A stretch of 64,000 nucleotides of DNA, from NCBI GenBank assembly GCA_905221605.1, contig CAJNDS010000768.1, positions 1 through 64,000 of the forward strand. The letters are read 5' to 3'. This stretch comes from Symbiodinium natans (taxonomy: Eukaryota; Sar; Dinophyceae; Suessiales; Symbiodiniaceae). Below the pieces are notes generated by a model. It made no database searches. It had not been told where the DNA came from and worked only from the letters and a program-made list of their open reading frames with translations. Both the position numbers and the translations under genes were made by a program. Positions 46,271 through 56,950 of the stretch are shown here, piece after piece (positions within the stretch are counted from its first letter, which is position 1; every line of letters starts with the position of its first letter).

Positions 46271-48183
46271 AAAGGTCTGCAGAACCCTAAGAGACCGGAC
46301 TGCTTGATACTGTATTAAAACTCCTGCATCGATTTGCAGTTGCAGGCCTGTCCCCGCAACCCGAATGACAAGAGTGACAGCAGGAGCGTCCGAGGAAGCA
46401 TGCTCGAGTCATGAAACCCAACATGGCCCGGCGCCATCGACAACAGTGAGACGAGGAGGGGGCAGAGCGGGGCAGGTTGGGGCGGGGCAAGGGGGAAAAT
46501 CAGGCGGGCATCTGCACTGGGTGGCCACAGATACATTGCACTGTTTCCTCCCTTTCGCAGCTGGGTGTATCGGGTTCCAGGCAGCCAGGGATTCACAGCT
46601 TGCAGGTTCGGGGATCGACGGTTTGTGTGGGTTGACCACGTATGATGGTTTCTTTGCCGGGGCTTCATCTTCAAAGTGCAGTCCGTGAACGAGCAGCCAG
46701 AAAAGCGGCTTCATGTGGAAAGTAGCTTTCTGGTGTCGCGGAAGATGGGTCGAGTTTCTTCGGCTACCAGGAATATGTCGGATTGGTCTAGGGAGCCCGG
46801 AATCCGGAAGAGCTCAACGCATCGCGTAGCAACCTGCCAACCGTTCAAGCCCTTCCTGGATCATGCCAAACCCTGCATTTCTCGGAATGGTGTCCGGGCT
46901 GTGGGTTGATTCAGTTTATTCCGGACTTAGGATTTTTCAGCAGCTTTGTGTACTCACAACACGATTTGTTTTAGAGCTTCGTGTGAATGCCACAGCGAAC
47001 CGAGAGCACGAAACTCTGAATTCCGGGTCTTCCTGGTACGCGCCTCAATTCGGGAGCTTTCGTCTGCTGCTCTGGACAACTGACAGTCAGACCCTTATAA
47101 GCAACAGCCTAAACCAACCTCGTAGAATACCCGAGATCCCCTAAACAACCAAAACAACTCCCCCAATTCCTCCTCGATTCCGCTGGACCGAGAGGCCAGA
47201 GCACAAAAAAAAAAACAACGAGCGCACTAATTGACACGTCCCCCCAGAATCCAAGCACATCCGTCCCAGCAAAAAAAACAGCATGCTCCTGCAGGCAACC
47301 ATCTTTGAGAGGGTCCAGGCCTGTGCCACTCTTTGGTTCAGCTTCAGGGAGCAAGTTCACTGAAAGGACTGAGGGGAGAGGTTGCGCGGCACCTCGGATT
47401 GTATTCGGGCTTTGGCAAAAGGTCATTCTGCAAATCTGCGCAACATGTTGTCCACCAACTCGGAATGATAGGCACCGCTTGCTTCATAGCGTTGAACATT
47501 GAACCGGTGAAGATAGCAACACAATGTCTCCTAAATCCCCAGAAACAGTACGTTCAGAAGACCTGTAACCCGAGCACGGATGATTTATGCAGCTTTGGGG
47601 CTTCTAGGGTTTAGGCACATATAGCTACCCTAAACCGCGTGCTTGGCTTCCCTCAACTCGACCTCCCGAAGAAGCTTGGGGCGAGGCAGCGCCAAACTGC
47701 GCGTCCGACCACTTGAAGCCCTTGAGATCGATGATCTGGGCAGCCATAGAACACACTACCATTTGCACGAGGCCATGTGTTCCCCCCCGGCCCCCCCTCC
47801 CCTCTGTAGTGTGCCTACATGTCAAGACCCATCTTGTGAGACCTCCTTCACTTCAGAGGAAGGGCTTGTCGCTGAGCGGGGCTCTGACAAAACGAACGGC
47901 TTTGTTCCAAACACTCCGTCGCAAAAGGGGGCCCGCGACTTGTTGCGGAACTCGGATTGCTGAGTCGCACCCGTTCAGGTGGATGTCGTGCTACACGCTG
48001 TAGCGAAAAAAGGGGAAACTGGTCGGCTTGTGCGTTGGGCCAAGGTACCAGGGTCACGCCGCTGAAAGGAACACCACGTCGCATGGAATCCTCTCCCAGA
48101 CGACAAGTGACAAGTGCCCAACTTTAGAATGGAAAGGGCCCGAGCAACAAATTCAATAAAGGTGCTGTCAGCATGGATACTAC
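46271..48183. other. Gene-free unique sequence
   Basis: Poly-A runs near 47207-47216 and 47271-47280; frames up to 119 codons; nothing recognised. Confidence 0.4.
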
Positions 48184-48214
48184 TAAACTCTAAACCCGAA
48201 ACCCTAAACCCTAA
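48184..48214 (-). repeat. Short degenerate CCCTAAA array
   Basis: ACTCTAAACCCGAAACCCTA then CCCTAA. Confidence 0.8.
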
Positions 48215-49570
48215 TTGTCAACGCCAACTCCTCCTCCAAGGCGGCCAGTGATCGTCGACAGTGCACAATGTCGAGCTGTTTTAACACCTGGCTGCCCACG
48301 ACTGTCATGCTTCAATCTGTCAGCTTTCAAACAGATCCCTTCTGGATTTCTTGAGAGACATGGCACCAAACAACTTCGACTTCGTGTTTAGTGGTGAGGG
48401 AGGGCAGGGACACAAATAAATGCGAGTGCGCGCTGTTTGGGGAGCAGTAGGAATGCGAGGCTACTAGGCGCATCCCGGGTGGACGAGGCTGGTTGTGATG
48501 TGGGGATTCATTGGCTTTAGGATCTGGAGCTTCGGGACACACGTGCCGCCTGCATTTTTGACCACGTCTACTACTATGCAACGAAGGCCACAACCCGAAG
48601 CTCGACCCGAAGCCTAGCTTGGCAGCTTGAAGACATTTTAGTTTGCTGCGTGGTACTGTTGGCCATTGTGGGCTAGCCTGAGGTCTGCCCTCAACCTCCT
48701 TTGGGTTAAACTCGCCTGTGTGAGAGGGCGATCATCAGCCCCCAACATACCTGTTTTGTGGGACATTTGCCTCCCGCTCACCTGTAAACTCTTCGGGCTA
48801 TCAAAGTTCCAAAGTGGCTTGATAGCGACGCAGACCTGTGGCGCCTCTTCAGCCCTCCTGAAAATCAGCAAAGTTTCCCGCCTCGAAGTCCAAGCGATTA
48901 CACAGCTTTGGCCACGAACAGCGGCCTGTCCGGCATGCAATGGACTTGCAGAAGCAAATCCTTAAGAGCTGAAGCCTGAACTCATGAAGTCCAAGACCCT
49001 GACACGGAGTCTTTCTTGGGAGTCTGCTGAAAACAAGCAGCAGCAGGGAGCTGCGTTCCAAACCCTCCAAATGTCACGTCGCATGGACACGATTGATGTG
49101 CTCCGCTGGCAACTCCACACCTATTCTTGGCTGCAGAAACTCACCTTCATGCTGAGGGCCAGTCTAGAGTAGGCTGATTGTCTATAGTAGGCTAAGTATC
49201 TCTTCTGATGCACTGAGTGGAGCACCCAGGCGTTCCAAGGCCACCGGCTCACCTTGCCTGGAAGACTCTCACACGGACGCGCAGAGGGGGGGGGGGGCTG
49301 GGTGTTTAGAATTTTCCCCTTGTAAGTTTCTCCCCCCGCCCCCTCCCTCAATGCAGTTCAGCACCTTTCTCGACTGGAATCCTTCCGGCAGCCTGCAAAG
49401 AAATTCCTGGGCCCATGTTTCCGAGCCCAAAAACCCTCCAGTCATGATCCCGCGCTTTCCATATACTACTCTCAACGCTCGGGCGCAACCCACCCTGGGC
49501 CACCCCGCCGACCGTGGCCCAGGAAGCCTCCACTCAGCCACCAAGGAGCCAAGCACCTGGGAAATTGGGC
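48215..49570. other. Gene-free unique sequence
   Basis: A G run at 49287-49297 and frames up to 104 codons. Confidence 0.4.
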
Positions 49571-49604
49571 TAGGGTTTGGGGTTTGGGGTTTAGGGTTTA
49601 GGGT
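49571..49604 (+). repeat. TTTGGGG/TTTAGGG array
   Basis: Two TTTGGGG and two TTTAGGG units; a decayed relative (TTTAGGGTTCCGGGTTCAGG) lies at 49730-49751. Confidence 0.85.
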
Positions 49605-52016
49605 ATTGAGGATTTGTTCGTCGGAAAAGGGTACAGGAATTCAGCGGAGGCTTGGGTGTCCTTGAGCAAGCCCCCGCTACTTTGTTTGGGATTTTGGCCT
49701 GAGAAGGATTCCGGACTCCAGGTTTTGTGTTTAGGGTTCCGGGTTCAGGGTTGAAACACAAGACAAAGGCTTGGGTCTCGGGCTTTTCGGGCGAAGACGC
49801 AAGGAAAGGCTACAAGTAACATACCAGCTTGCTCGTGTGGCAAGCCGCTGCGCCCTGCAGTTTGCAAACGCACGTGAAGGAAATCCTATCAGAGAACGTC
49901 GTGGCCACCTCTGTGTCGGGAGCTCGGGTTGATCCGTGATGTTCCATGCCAGTTTGACAAGGCGACAGCACCCTCCGTTACCTCTGTTCCGGGAGCACTG
50001 ACCCCCAAGTGTGAAGCAGAATCTCAGACCCTGGTTTGTGTCATGATGCAGTGCGGCACTCACTGAGGTCCACTGAGTCAACGACTTTTCGTAGGCCTTT
50101 TACAGTTCTGGCTCACGGCTTTTAGGATTTCAGATTGCGGGCTTTGGCATTCGGGGTCGACACACCATGTATTTAACACCTGTTGGGAAGCCCTGGGACG
50201 AGCTGGGACTTCGAGAAGACCTCCAAAAAGGGGAACCCGGGCAAAAACTGTAGCGAGCCTCCAAGTTCCAGGTCTTAAAGACGTTCGCCACATCGTTCTC
50301 CTGATGTTTAGGGCGTTTAGGGCTTGCAACAGACTTCTGGGCTCAAACAGGATTTAACAAGATTTGGAGAGTTCCCGTGTCTGTTGTATCACAACAGCCG
50401 CGTTGTGCCCAAGAACGTACACATCCTGGCCGGATTCTGTCATCAGATTGATTATTGAAAATCATCAACAGCCAGGGTACTTCGGGTGCAAGGTGCAGGG
50501 GCTCGGGCATTTACAGTCATGCAGTGGGGCTGCAACTTGCAGCGCTTTCTGCAAGAGTTTCTGGTGATTTGAGGGCTTGGACAACTTCAGGGCCTGAGGA
50601 TGTTTCTGGCACGTCGATGTACACTTCATGCGTCTCTGGGTATCGGCACTGTTCTAGGTTTGGGCGAAAAGCTGCTACAAAGACAAGGAGTTCACATGCC
50701 ACAAGTTGCCAAGAAGTGTGGCCCCCCATGCTGCTATGCGACCATATTCATCAAGCGGCGCACGGCTGACACTTATGTTGTACGCTCTGGCGCTTCATGG
50801 AGAAATGTGGCATTGTGGACAACAATGACTCTCAACTCAAAGCAGTGGAAGAACTCATTTGTGGGCATTGACTAAAGCAAGTCGAAGAATCCTGCTTATT
50901 TTGTACTTTTTGATGTTAAGCCCCTGTGTATTGCGATCGAACTCGTAGTTTGGTAGTTATTGTTCCCCCAAAAGCACGTACAAAGTTGGGGCAGTACAAC
51001 AGCATTGCAACATAGCGAAACCATTCGTTTCGTACACTATCGGCTCACAAGATTGGATTTCGCAGTTCAGTACATGCTCGGATTATATGGGTTATGACAC
51101 GTTTTGATACCCAGACGTTTTGGTGCAGCTGTCGTTCTGGCATGCACACAGGTTACCCGGATTTCTCACTTCAGTCTGGTTAAGCAGAAGCTACAAGCAT
51201 TGCCATTCAAGCCTGCACAACCTAGCCTTCTCGTTGCACTGTTTTGATTATCGTTTAATAAGGCCACTCTCCCCCCCTCAACTGACTGCATTTGTGAGGC
51301 AACCCACTTGACGTTCCTGTGGTAACTGTAAAGGAGCCGTGTTGAACAAACGCTACTGCACTGTTCCGTATGCCAGACTGCGCTCTCCTCTGGGTCACGT
51401 GAAATCACGCTCCCCCCACAATCTAAGCCACATTCTGCTGCTCGAAACACTCGGTGTAGCGGCAAAGCGGCAGGGGTGTACGTTGCAGACTCGCAGACTC
51501 TTTCATGGGCCCACTTCATGCGTCCTTTCTGAATTCGAATGGTGCTGCCTGACGTTCCATTAAAAATGTTTGTCCACAACTGCCGAGGGCGCTTGGCTTA
51601 CTTAAGACCATCCAAACCGATGTACACATTGACATAGAACTTCGATCTCAAGCGTTTGTCAGGACAAATGGCAAAAGGATTTGAAGTTCACTGACATTCT
51701 GTTTTAAGGATTGAGAAGAAGGCATGTCACCGACCTACTGATGTGCTTAGCTATACTTTGACGGCTTCCAACAATCATGTCATATTTGCTGAACTCACAC
51801 AAGGCAGCATGAGGCAATAGGATGACCATGAAGAGCAACTATTGAATGAATCGGGCTTTGCTGCACTTGCATCAGTCGGTATGAGCTTTCGCATTGTGAA
51901 TATACATGCAGACTCAACTAATTCTGTGGTACGCGTGCATCGGTTCTGTTCACCACACCAAACGGATGAGTGTTCTATCAAGGAGTGAAAGGTTGACTAA
52001 GCAGGAGCTGCTGGAA
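49605..52016. other. Gene-free unique sequence
   Basis: About 2.4 kb; frames up to 137 codons (51166-51579 minus); no repeat of note. Confidence 0.4.
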
Positions 52017-52080
52017 ACCCTAAACCCTAAACCCTAAACCCTAAACCCTAAACCCTAAACCCTAAACCCTAAACCCTAAG
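52017..52080 (-). repeat. Interstitial CCCTAAA array, about 9 units
   Basis: Perfect heptamers. Confidence 0.95.
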
Positions 52081-52337
52081 GGGAATCGGTCAAGGCTGCT
52101 GCTACGGCTTCGGCTTCGGAGGCTCGGAGTCCTCCATCCAGTCGATGGCTTCGCGGAGTTTCTTCTCGGCCCGATGAACCCTGAGGCGTGCACGCAGTGG
52201 CACCAAGAATCACTATTGCAGCATGGAGTACTAAAGATGCTTGCACCCTAGCACCCTAAACCTTGCAGATGCTGCCTTGGGACCTGGAGAGCCCAGTGCC
52301 AAGATCAGGCATCGGTACTTTGTGGCTTGTGATCTGA

Positions 52338-52375
52338 CCCCTAAACCCCTAAACCCTCTAAACCCTTAAACCCTC
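52338..52375 (-). repeat. CCCCTAAA-type array
   Basis: 8-bp CCCCTAAA and CCCTCTAAA/CCCTTAAA variants. Confidence 0.85.
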
Positions 52376-52584
52376 TCATTCTTGGGTTCCTCTTTGTTCT
52401 GAAGATCCCTTCTCTGGCAAGGAGCATATGCCTGGCAGCACATGCGGAGAGCAATTTTCATATGGTCGTCGGCAAAGTTTTTGACAAGGTAGAAGCTGGT
52501 GAGGAGTTGCAGCGGCAGCAAAAGCGAGGCCGGCAAAGAAAACAGTGTGCCGTTGAGTCGCAATGACTTTGTCATGTGTGTTTG

Positions 52585-52605
52585 AACCCTAAACCCCAAA
52601 CCCTG
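52585..52605 (-). repeat. Three-unit CCCTAAA array
   Basis: Includes one CCCCAAA. Confidence 0.8.
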
Positions 52606-52747
52606 AGAACTGTGCTAGTATGCGCTGCACTGGTTGTGGCTCCCTCTGCCCAGCTTCTGTCAGTGGACTTTGGGGGGCACCTACGAGGGAAACTCCCCCA
52701 AAGCAGGACTACTTAGTTTCCCTTATAATCAGGACCCCTTGTTTGTA

Positions 52748-52863
52748 GGGGGGTTTACGACAATAAGGGACCCCCTAACAGATCCCCACAATTGTAGGAG
52801 TCCCTTATGACAAGGACCCCCAATAGGGTAGCCCCCTAATTTCGGGAACCCCCCCCCCCCCCC
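52748..52863 (+). mobile_element. HP-A element, copy 6
   Basis: GGGGGGTTTACGACAATAAG left end, TTGTAGGAGTCCCTTATGAC core and CTAATTTCGGGAACC right end extended into a long C run (52849-52863), a terminal C expansion also seen in HP-H copy 1. Flanks (TGTA, ATTT) do not match. A second CCCTTATAATCAGGACCCC block just upstream (52722-52740) may be a remnant of another copy. Confidence 0.72.
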
Positions 52864-53034
52864 ATTTTGGCAATCATGATAATTCAACGACGTCTCCCAC
52901 TACTCTCGTCTCGCAGGGCGGCTCATGTTGCTAAACCCGTTGATGTCCTCCGGTTAAAAAATGGCAGAAGCTGATGTGCGCCACAGTCGAAAGAGCCAGA
53001 TATCTACGTATATATGTTTCATAGGCTGGTGGTC

Positions 53035-53154
53035 TTGGTGGTCTCTTTATCTGTTATATACCTTAATATAACCCCCCCATATACCCCTAACAAGAACCCT
53101 ATGTATCCCCTTATAAAACAGCTAACAGAAAGCCCCTATTAAAGAGACCACCAA
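53035..53154. mobile_element. HP-I hairpin element
   Basis: Inverted ends TTGGTGGTCTCTTTA and TAAAGAGACCACCAA (15 bp perfect), interior with ATATACCCCTAAC and CCCCTTATAAAACAG. ATCTGTTATATA lies just inside the left end, and its reverse complement lies just outside the right end. 120 bp, single copy. Confidence 0.75.
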
Positions 53155-53532
53155 CCTATATAACAGATATGTACATGTGAATATTATGCATTGATGATAT
53201 CATATATAAATATATGTACGTAGGGTGCAGGAGGAAGGGCGACAAACAAGCTCACCCAGACTGAATTCTTTCAACTTCATCAAAGGGCAGCCGCTGTTTC
53301 ATCACGCAAACCTCGTCAGGAGTCAGGAGGGATCAGCTTCTCCCTCACACTCGGAACACAAGCTCCAAGCCGTGTGCAGGACCAGCAGCAACCCGACAGG
53401 CTGCACACCAAAGGAGTGGGCAAGCGAAAAACTGTACATGTAGTTGAAAGCCTTTGCTGAGTGCATCATGAACGCGAAAGCACATTGCTGTCAGAGAGGA
53501 CTCTTCTCCTCCCAGCTGTCAGCTGCACAGGG
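53155..53532. other. Downstream flank of the gene
   Basis: An AT-rich patch at 53165-53225, then unique sequence. On the gene's strand no AATAAA signal was noticed close to the stop. Confidence 0.4.
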
Positions 53533-55581
53533 TCACAGGCCAGGAGGCCGGTCAGGCCCAGGCAATTGAGCCTGCGGATGGCCGATGAGTTGAACTCCTG
53601 GCTGGAGGTTGCCAGCCTGCGATGGGCTGTCGTGAGAAACGGTGAGGCGGCTGTACAAACCGTTTGGCTTAAACTCAGCATCGAGCCAGTAGGATACATC
53701 AATCATTTTGTAGTCGTAGCCTTTACGTTTCAGCCATGCAACTTCAGCCTTTTGAGAGGTCCCAAGGCCTTCCGACATCTTTAAGATTTCGGATTCCTCT
53801 CGTGGAAGCCACTCACGGAAACAACGTTCTTCCTCTCGGCTGTAGTGGGAAGATTGATCAAAACGATTTGCTGTCCAAAACCTCCAAAGGGGCTCGCTCT
53901 TTCGAAGCCTCGCCATCTCCATCTGCAGGCACGTGAACTGCTCGGACTTCTTGAACTCTTCGCGACGCTTGTTGATGTCCTGTCGCCGACGATTCTCCCG
54001 CCCAGCTATGTCGAAGCTCTCGATTTTACCTTTGCCTACAGCATCTTTGAAGAAATAGACATGAAGCGGTGCACCGATGCTGTGAGCTGCGTCAATGTTC
54101 TTGATCCACAGGCTCCACCACCGACACCCGTGCTCTTGTTCCCCACCATAGAGGGGATCGCACCAACATGTTCCCGGAATGTGCTCCGCGGGGGGGATGG
54201 GGTCGTGCTTGCCGTACATCGGTGTCGTCTTGGGCAAGAAGACTACACCGGCACTAACTTGGCCGCGCCGACTTGCAGCAACTAGCTCATCCCAAGCGCC
54301 CTCGTACTTCCCCGGCCAGGAAACAATGCAGGGCCACCTGCGGTCTGGCAGCACTGAGCCTTGGAAGACAATCGTGCGCTTATTCGCTTCCTGAACCTGG
54401 ACTTTGGCTTGTGATTGCTCCTCTGAGAGTGCTCTCTGGGCCTCAGCATCCTCCGCAGCAAATCTACAGGATCTGCAGCCTACACAGAAGATGCAGGAGG
54501 CACACGTGAGGGGCCAGAGTATGAGAGCACTGAGGAAGTACAGCCTGGAACCTGAACGATGGAATTTTGAAAGTAGCAACGTGTGGTAAAGCCCCATGAA
54601 GATGATAGCAACATTTCCCAGCGCATAGCCGCATTGGAACATCAACGACCCTGGAGCGTGCCATGATCCGTACTTGAAGTCAGCCTGTGCTGTCGAAGCA
54701 CTAGCAAAATACCAAACAACCACAAAGAGCAAAGCTGCAGCGGCTGTCAACGCCAAGGCCATTGACACGTCTGCTGGAGGAATCCCTGCGCATATGAGCA
54801 GTAGAATGAGGGCAATTGCAAAATAGCGTGCGTGAGCAGCGAAAGTTTCTTCAGCGTTTTTCCTCCTCAGTCTTCTTGCCAGCCGATTCTTGAGAGTCGT
54901 TTTTGCGGCCTCCTTGCGCTGATTGCGCTCATACTCACGATTCACTGCCCGCCGCTCAGCTTCGTCTATTTCCTTTGCCACTTCACTGAAGCCGGGGAAG
55001 GATCTCGATGCTTGCAGCTGTTCCTTTGCCCACCACTGACCCTTCACCGCGTTATGTTCCCGGAGCCGTACCTCCACCATGGTATTCGTGGCAATTGCCA
55101 GGATCCCACCGGGGTACAGGACTCGCCACGCCTCACCCATCTTGACTTCGATTGGTGCCTGCAGATCATTCAGCAGCGAAGAACTTGATGGTAACATGGC
55201 TAAGACGGTGTCAATGACTGATGTCCTGTGCTGCGCTTCGCACCTGCGTGGCTCGAGCGATGGAAATATTTCGGCACGCACTGACAGTGGACCCACACCT
55301 GATATACATCGGTTTATGGGTGTAGGTCCTCGAGTTTGGGACCCGCTCTCAGCGCGCCACTTCCCTTTCTCAGCTCGGAGAAATCGGAGCAAGGTACACC
55401 GGTCCACCTCCGATGCGACATGCAGACGGCCCTCAAAGCCATACTCGGAAAGACAAAGCATATTCTCGCATGTTGCTAGGTCTTTGCACCCAGCAGCCGC
55501 CAACCCCACTAAACCATGCAACTCAAAGACCACCTTCCAAAGACTCCGAGAGTACTGATTTGAGTGAAGCTCACCATTCAT
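53533..55581 (-). CDS. Uncharacterised four-pass membrane protein, 682 aa, single uninterrupted frame
   Basis: An open frame of 683 codons including a TGA stop. Without selection this length is essentially impossible at about 3 stops per 64 codons, so it is the one solid gene here. I place the start at the ATG at 55581. The frame is open for a few more codons upstream (a TTG at 55593), but an in-frame TAG lies just before that and there is no earlier ATG. Approximate residues: 1-200 soluble; 207-245 very basic and charged (many R, K, E); hydrophobic membrane segments near 252-266, 273-293, 314-337 and 347-369; a Glu/Gln/Ala-rich coiled-coil-like stretch 375-402; a soluble domain 402-526 with C472, C474, C486 and W488/W489/W492; a second basic stretch 526-545; a charged Trp-containing tail. 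No signal peptide is seen. The Pro/Gln-rich last 35 or so residues could be read-through into an intron. I do not recognise the family; a membrane-anchored protein is inferred, the function is unknown. No neighbouring gene is visible within several kb on either side. Confidence 0.8.
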   Translation of the reverse strand: MNGELHSNQYSRSLWKVVFELHGLVGLAAAGCKDLATCENMLCLSEYGFEGRLHVASEVDRCTLLRFLRAEKGKWRAESGSQTRGPTPINRCISGVGPLSVRAEIFPSLEPRRCEAQHRTSVIDTVLAMLPSSSSLLNDLQAPIEVKMGEAWRVLYPGGILAIATNTMVEVRLREHNAVKGQWWAKEQLQASRSFPGFSEVAKEIDEAERRAVNREYERNQRKEAAKTTLKNRLARRLRRKNAEETFAAHARYFAIALILLLICAGIPPADVSMALALTAAAALLFVVVWYFASASTAQADFKYGSWHAPGSLMFQCGYALGNVAIIFMGLYHTLLLSKFHRSGSRLYFLSALILWPLTCASCIFCVGCRSCRFAAEDAEAQRALSEEQSQAKVQVQEANKRTIVFQGSVLPDRRWPCIVSWPGKYEGAWDELVAASRRGQVSAGVVFLPKTTPMYGKHDPIPPAEHIPGTCWCDPLYGGEQEHGCRWWSLWIKNIDAAHSIGAPLHVYFFKDAVGKGKIESFDIAGRENRRRQDINKRREEFKKSEQFTCLQMEMARLRKSEPLWRFWTANRFDQSSHYSREEERCFREWLPREESEILKMSEGLGTSQKAEVAWLKRKGYDYKMIDVSYWLDAEFKPNGLYSRLTVSHDSPSQAGNLQPGVQLIGHPQAQLPGPDRPPGL

Positions 55582-55844
55582 GACTGACCTCAACTTTTTT
55601 GGGAGCCGCTAGCTCTAACGCTAAAAGCAAAAGGCCGTCTCAAAAGCCACCAAATCCACACTGAACTTGGCACCCTAGCAACAATCAAGTTTTTTGCTGT
55701 TTCTTAGGAATTAAAGAACCCAAAAACTAAAAACACATTTCCCTAAGAACTGCCATCCACTCCCGGGGAGGCCCGGTGGTGGTGCTGCGCGCGGAGGTCG
55801 GCCACGCGCTGTTGGAGTTCCACAAGCTTGTCTGCCTCCGGAAC
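55582..55844. other. Upstream flank of the gene
   Basis: Read on the minus strand, this is the presumed 5' region. I see no TATA box at a fixed distance, no pyrimidine tract before the AG nearest the ATG, and no dinoflagellate spliced-leader relic. Confidence 0.4.
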
Positions 55845-55861
55845 CCCTAAACCCTAAACCA
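55845..55861 (-). repeat. Two-unit CCCTAAA remnant
   Basis: CCCCTAAACCCTAAACC only. Confidence 0.7.
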
Positions 55862-55965
55862 CAAAACCAAGACGATCTTGGATTCTTGGAGTTGGAGGTT
55901 TTAGCTTGCGCAGAGGACCTTAGGATGACCATAGTGATCCTTGCCAGCTCTCACTCTCCAGAAAG

Positions 55966-56057
55966 TATTAATACTAATAATACTAATCATTATCATTCTA
56001 ATAATGCTAATAATACTAATAACAATAATAACAATAATAACAATAATAATAATCATA
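55966..56057. repeat. AAT/AAC microsatellite
   Basis: Imperfect AATACT, AATAAT and AACAATAAT repeats. Confidence 0.92.
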
Positions 56058-56819
56058 GTATTGATATAAAATGAAAAGAAGACGTGCCTCGCCCTCGCGA
56101 AGCTCTGGCACTTGTAGGAACTCCGCTTCCTGAGGCACCGCAGGCTTTTCGCTGGATCGTGGCAAATCTTCACAACATGGGCTTAAGGCTCAGCACTCTG
56201 AAGTCATCCTGGATGAGAACCCAAAACAAACTGGCAACTGATCGCTATGTGCCTAGATGGCCTATGATTCCACAAGAGAGCCGCGCTTCTTATCTGACTG
56301 GGCCGAATTCTCATAACAGCAGCTACACGGGCTTACACACGGGCTTGCGTATGCCTGCATGACTTACCTTGCCACAGGATTCACATACAAGTACTAGCAT
56401 GACTTGGGGAACTGAAGACAGTTCATGCTCTTTCGCACATGCCACGGTCTTTACTGCGCTGCCCAAGTCGTACCTGCACGCCTAATTACAGAGGTTCAAC
56501 ACACTCTTCGTAGAAGCCTAGGCCGCAGCTAGTCTTTGGTGCTAGCCTGGAGCATCCACTCGAAGTCTCGATGTGTTTACTTACAACCCCAGACTTCTGC
56601 AGCCACGACCATCGCAAGCGAAACCCGGTTTAGAAGATATTGAATGTGAAAATGAACTATCTAATTTATCTTATGTCAATATTATCACTTATTATCATCA
56701 TTATTATGGCTTCTTATTAATACCTACAGCACTGCGGAGGCCGTCCTCGAGGCTCAAAGGCTCCGGGGGCCCCTTCGACAGATCCAGTGCATCCGACCTG
56801 GCGGAGGACGACGACTTCA
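56058..56819. other. Gene-free unique sequence
   Basis: An AT-rich patch (56660-56730); nothing else. Confidence 0.4.
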
Positions 56820-56850
56820 GGGTTTAGGGTTTAGGGTTTCGGGTTTAGGG
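56820..56850 (+). repeat. Interstitial TTTAGGG array, about 4 units
   Basis: One unit is TTTCGGG. Confidence 0.88.
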
Positions 56851-56889
56851 GCTTGGCCAGGTCACTGCTATAACAATAACATTTTTTAA

Positions 56890-56944
56890 TATCCTCTTGG
56901 GTTTTATATAAACACAAATAAAGAATAATTCCCAAGGGGGATAT
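56890..56944. mobile_element. HP-J short hairpin
   Basis: ATATCCTCTTGGG and CCCAAGGGGGATAT arms around an AT-rich loop with TTTTATATAAACAC. 55 bp, single copy; weaker than the other hairpins. Confidence 0.45.
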
Positions 56945-56950
56945 AGACTG

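Noticed and set aside
55085-55150. Methyltransferase-like motif (EAWRVLYPGG) in the membrane protein
   Set aside because: It resembles the post-motif of SAM-dependent methyltransferases, but no glycine-rich SAM-binding motif precedes it and the rest of the protein does not fit.
55582-55593. TTG at 55593 as the gene start
   Set aside because: The ATG four codons downstream is the first ATG after an in-frame TAG and is the normal eukaryotic choice.
55582-55680. Dinoflagellate spliced-leader relic upstream of the gene
   Set aside because: TTTTGGCTCAAG-like sequence was looked for and not found; GGTGGCTTTTGAG is only a weak resemblance.
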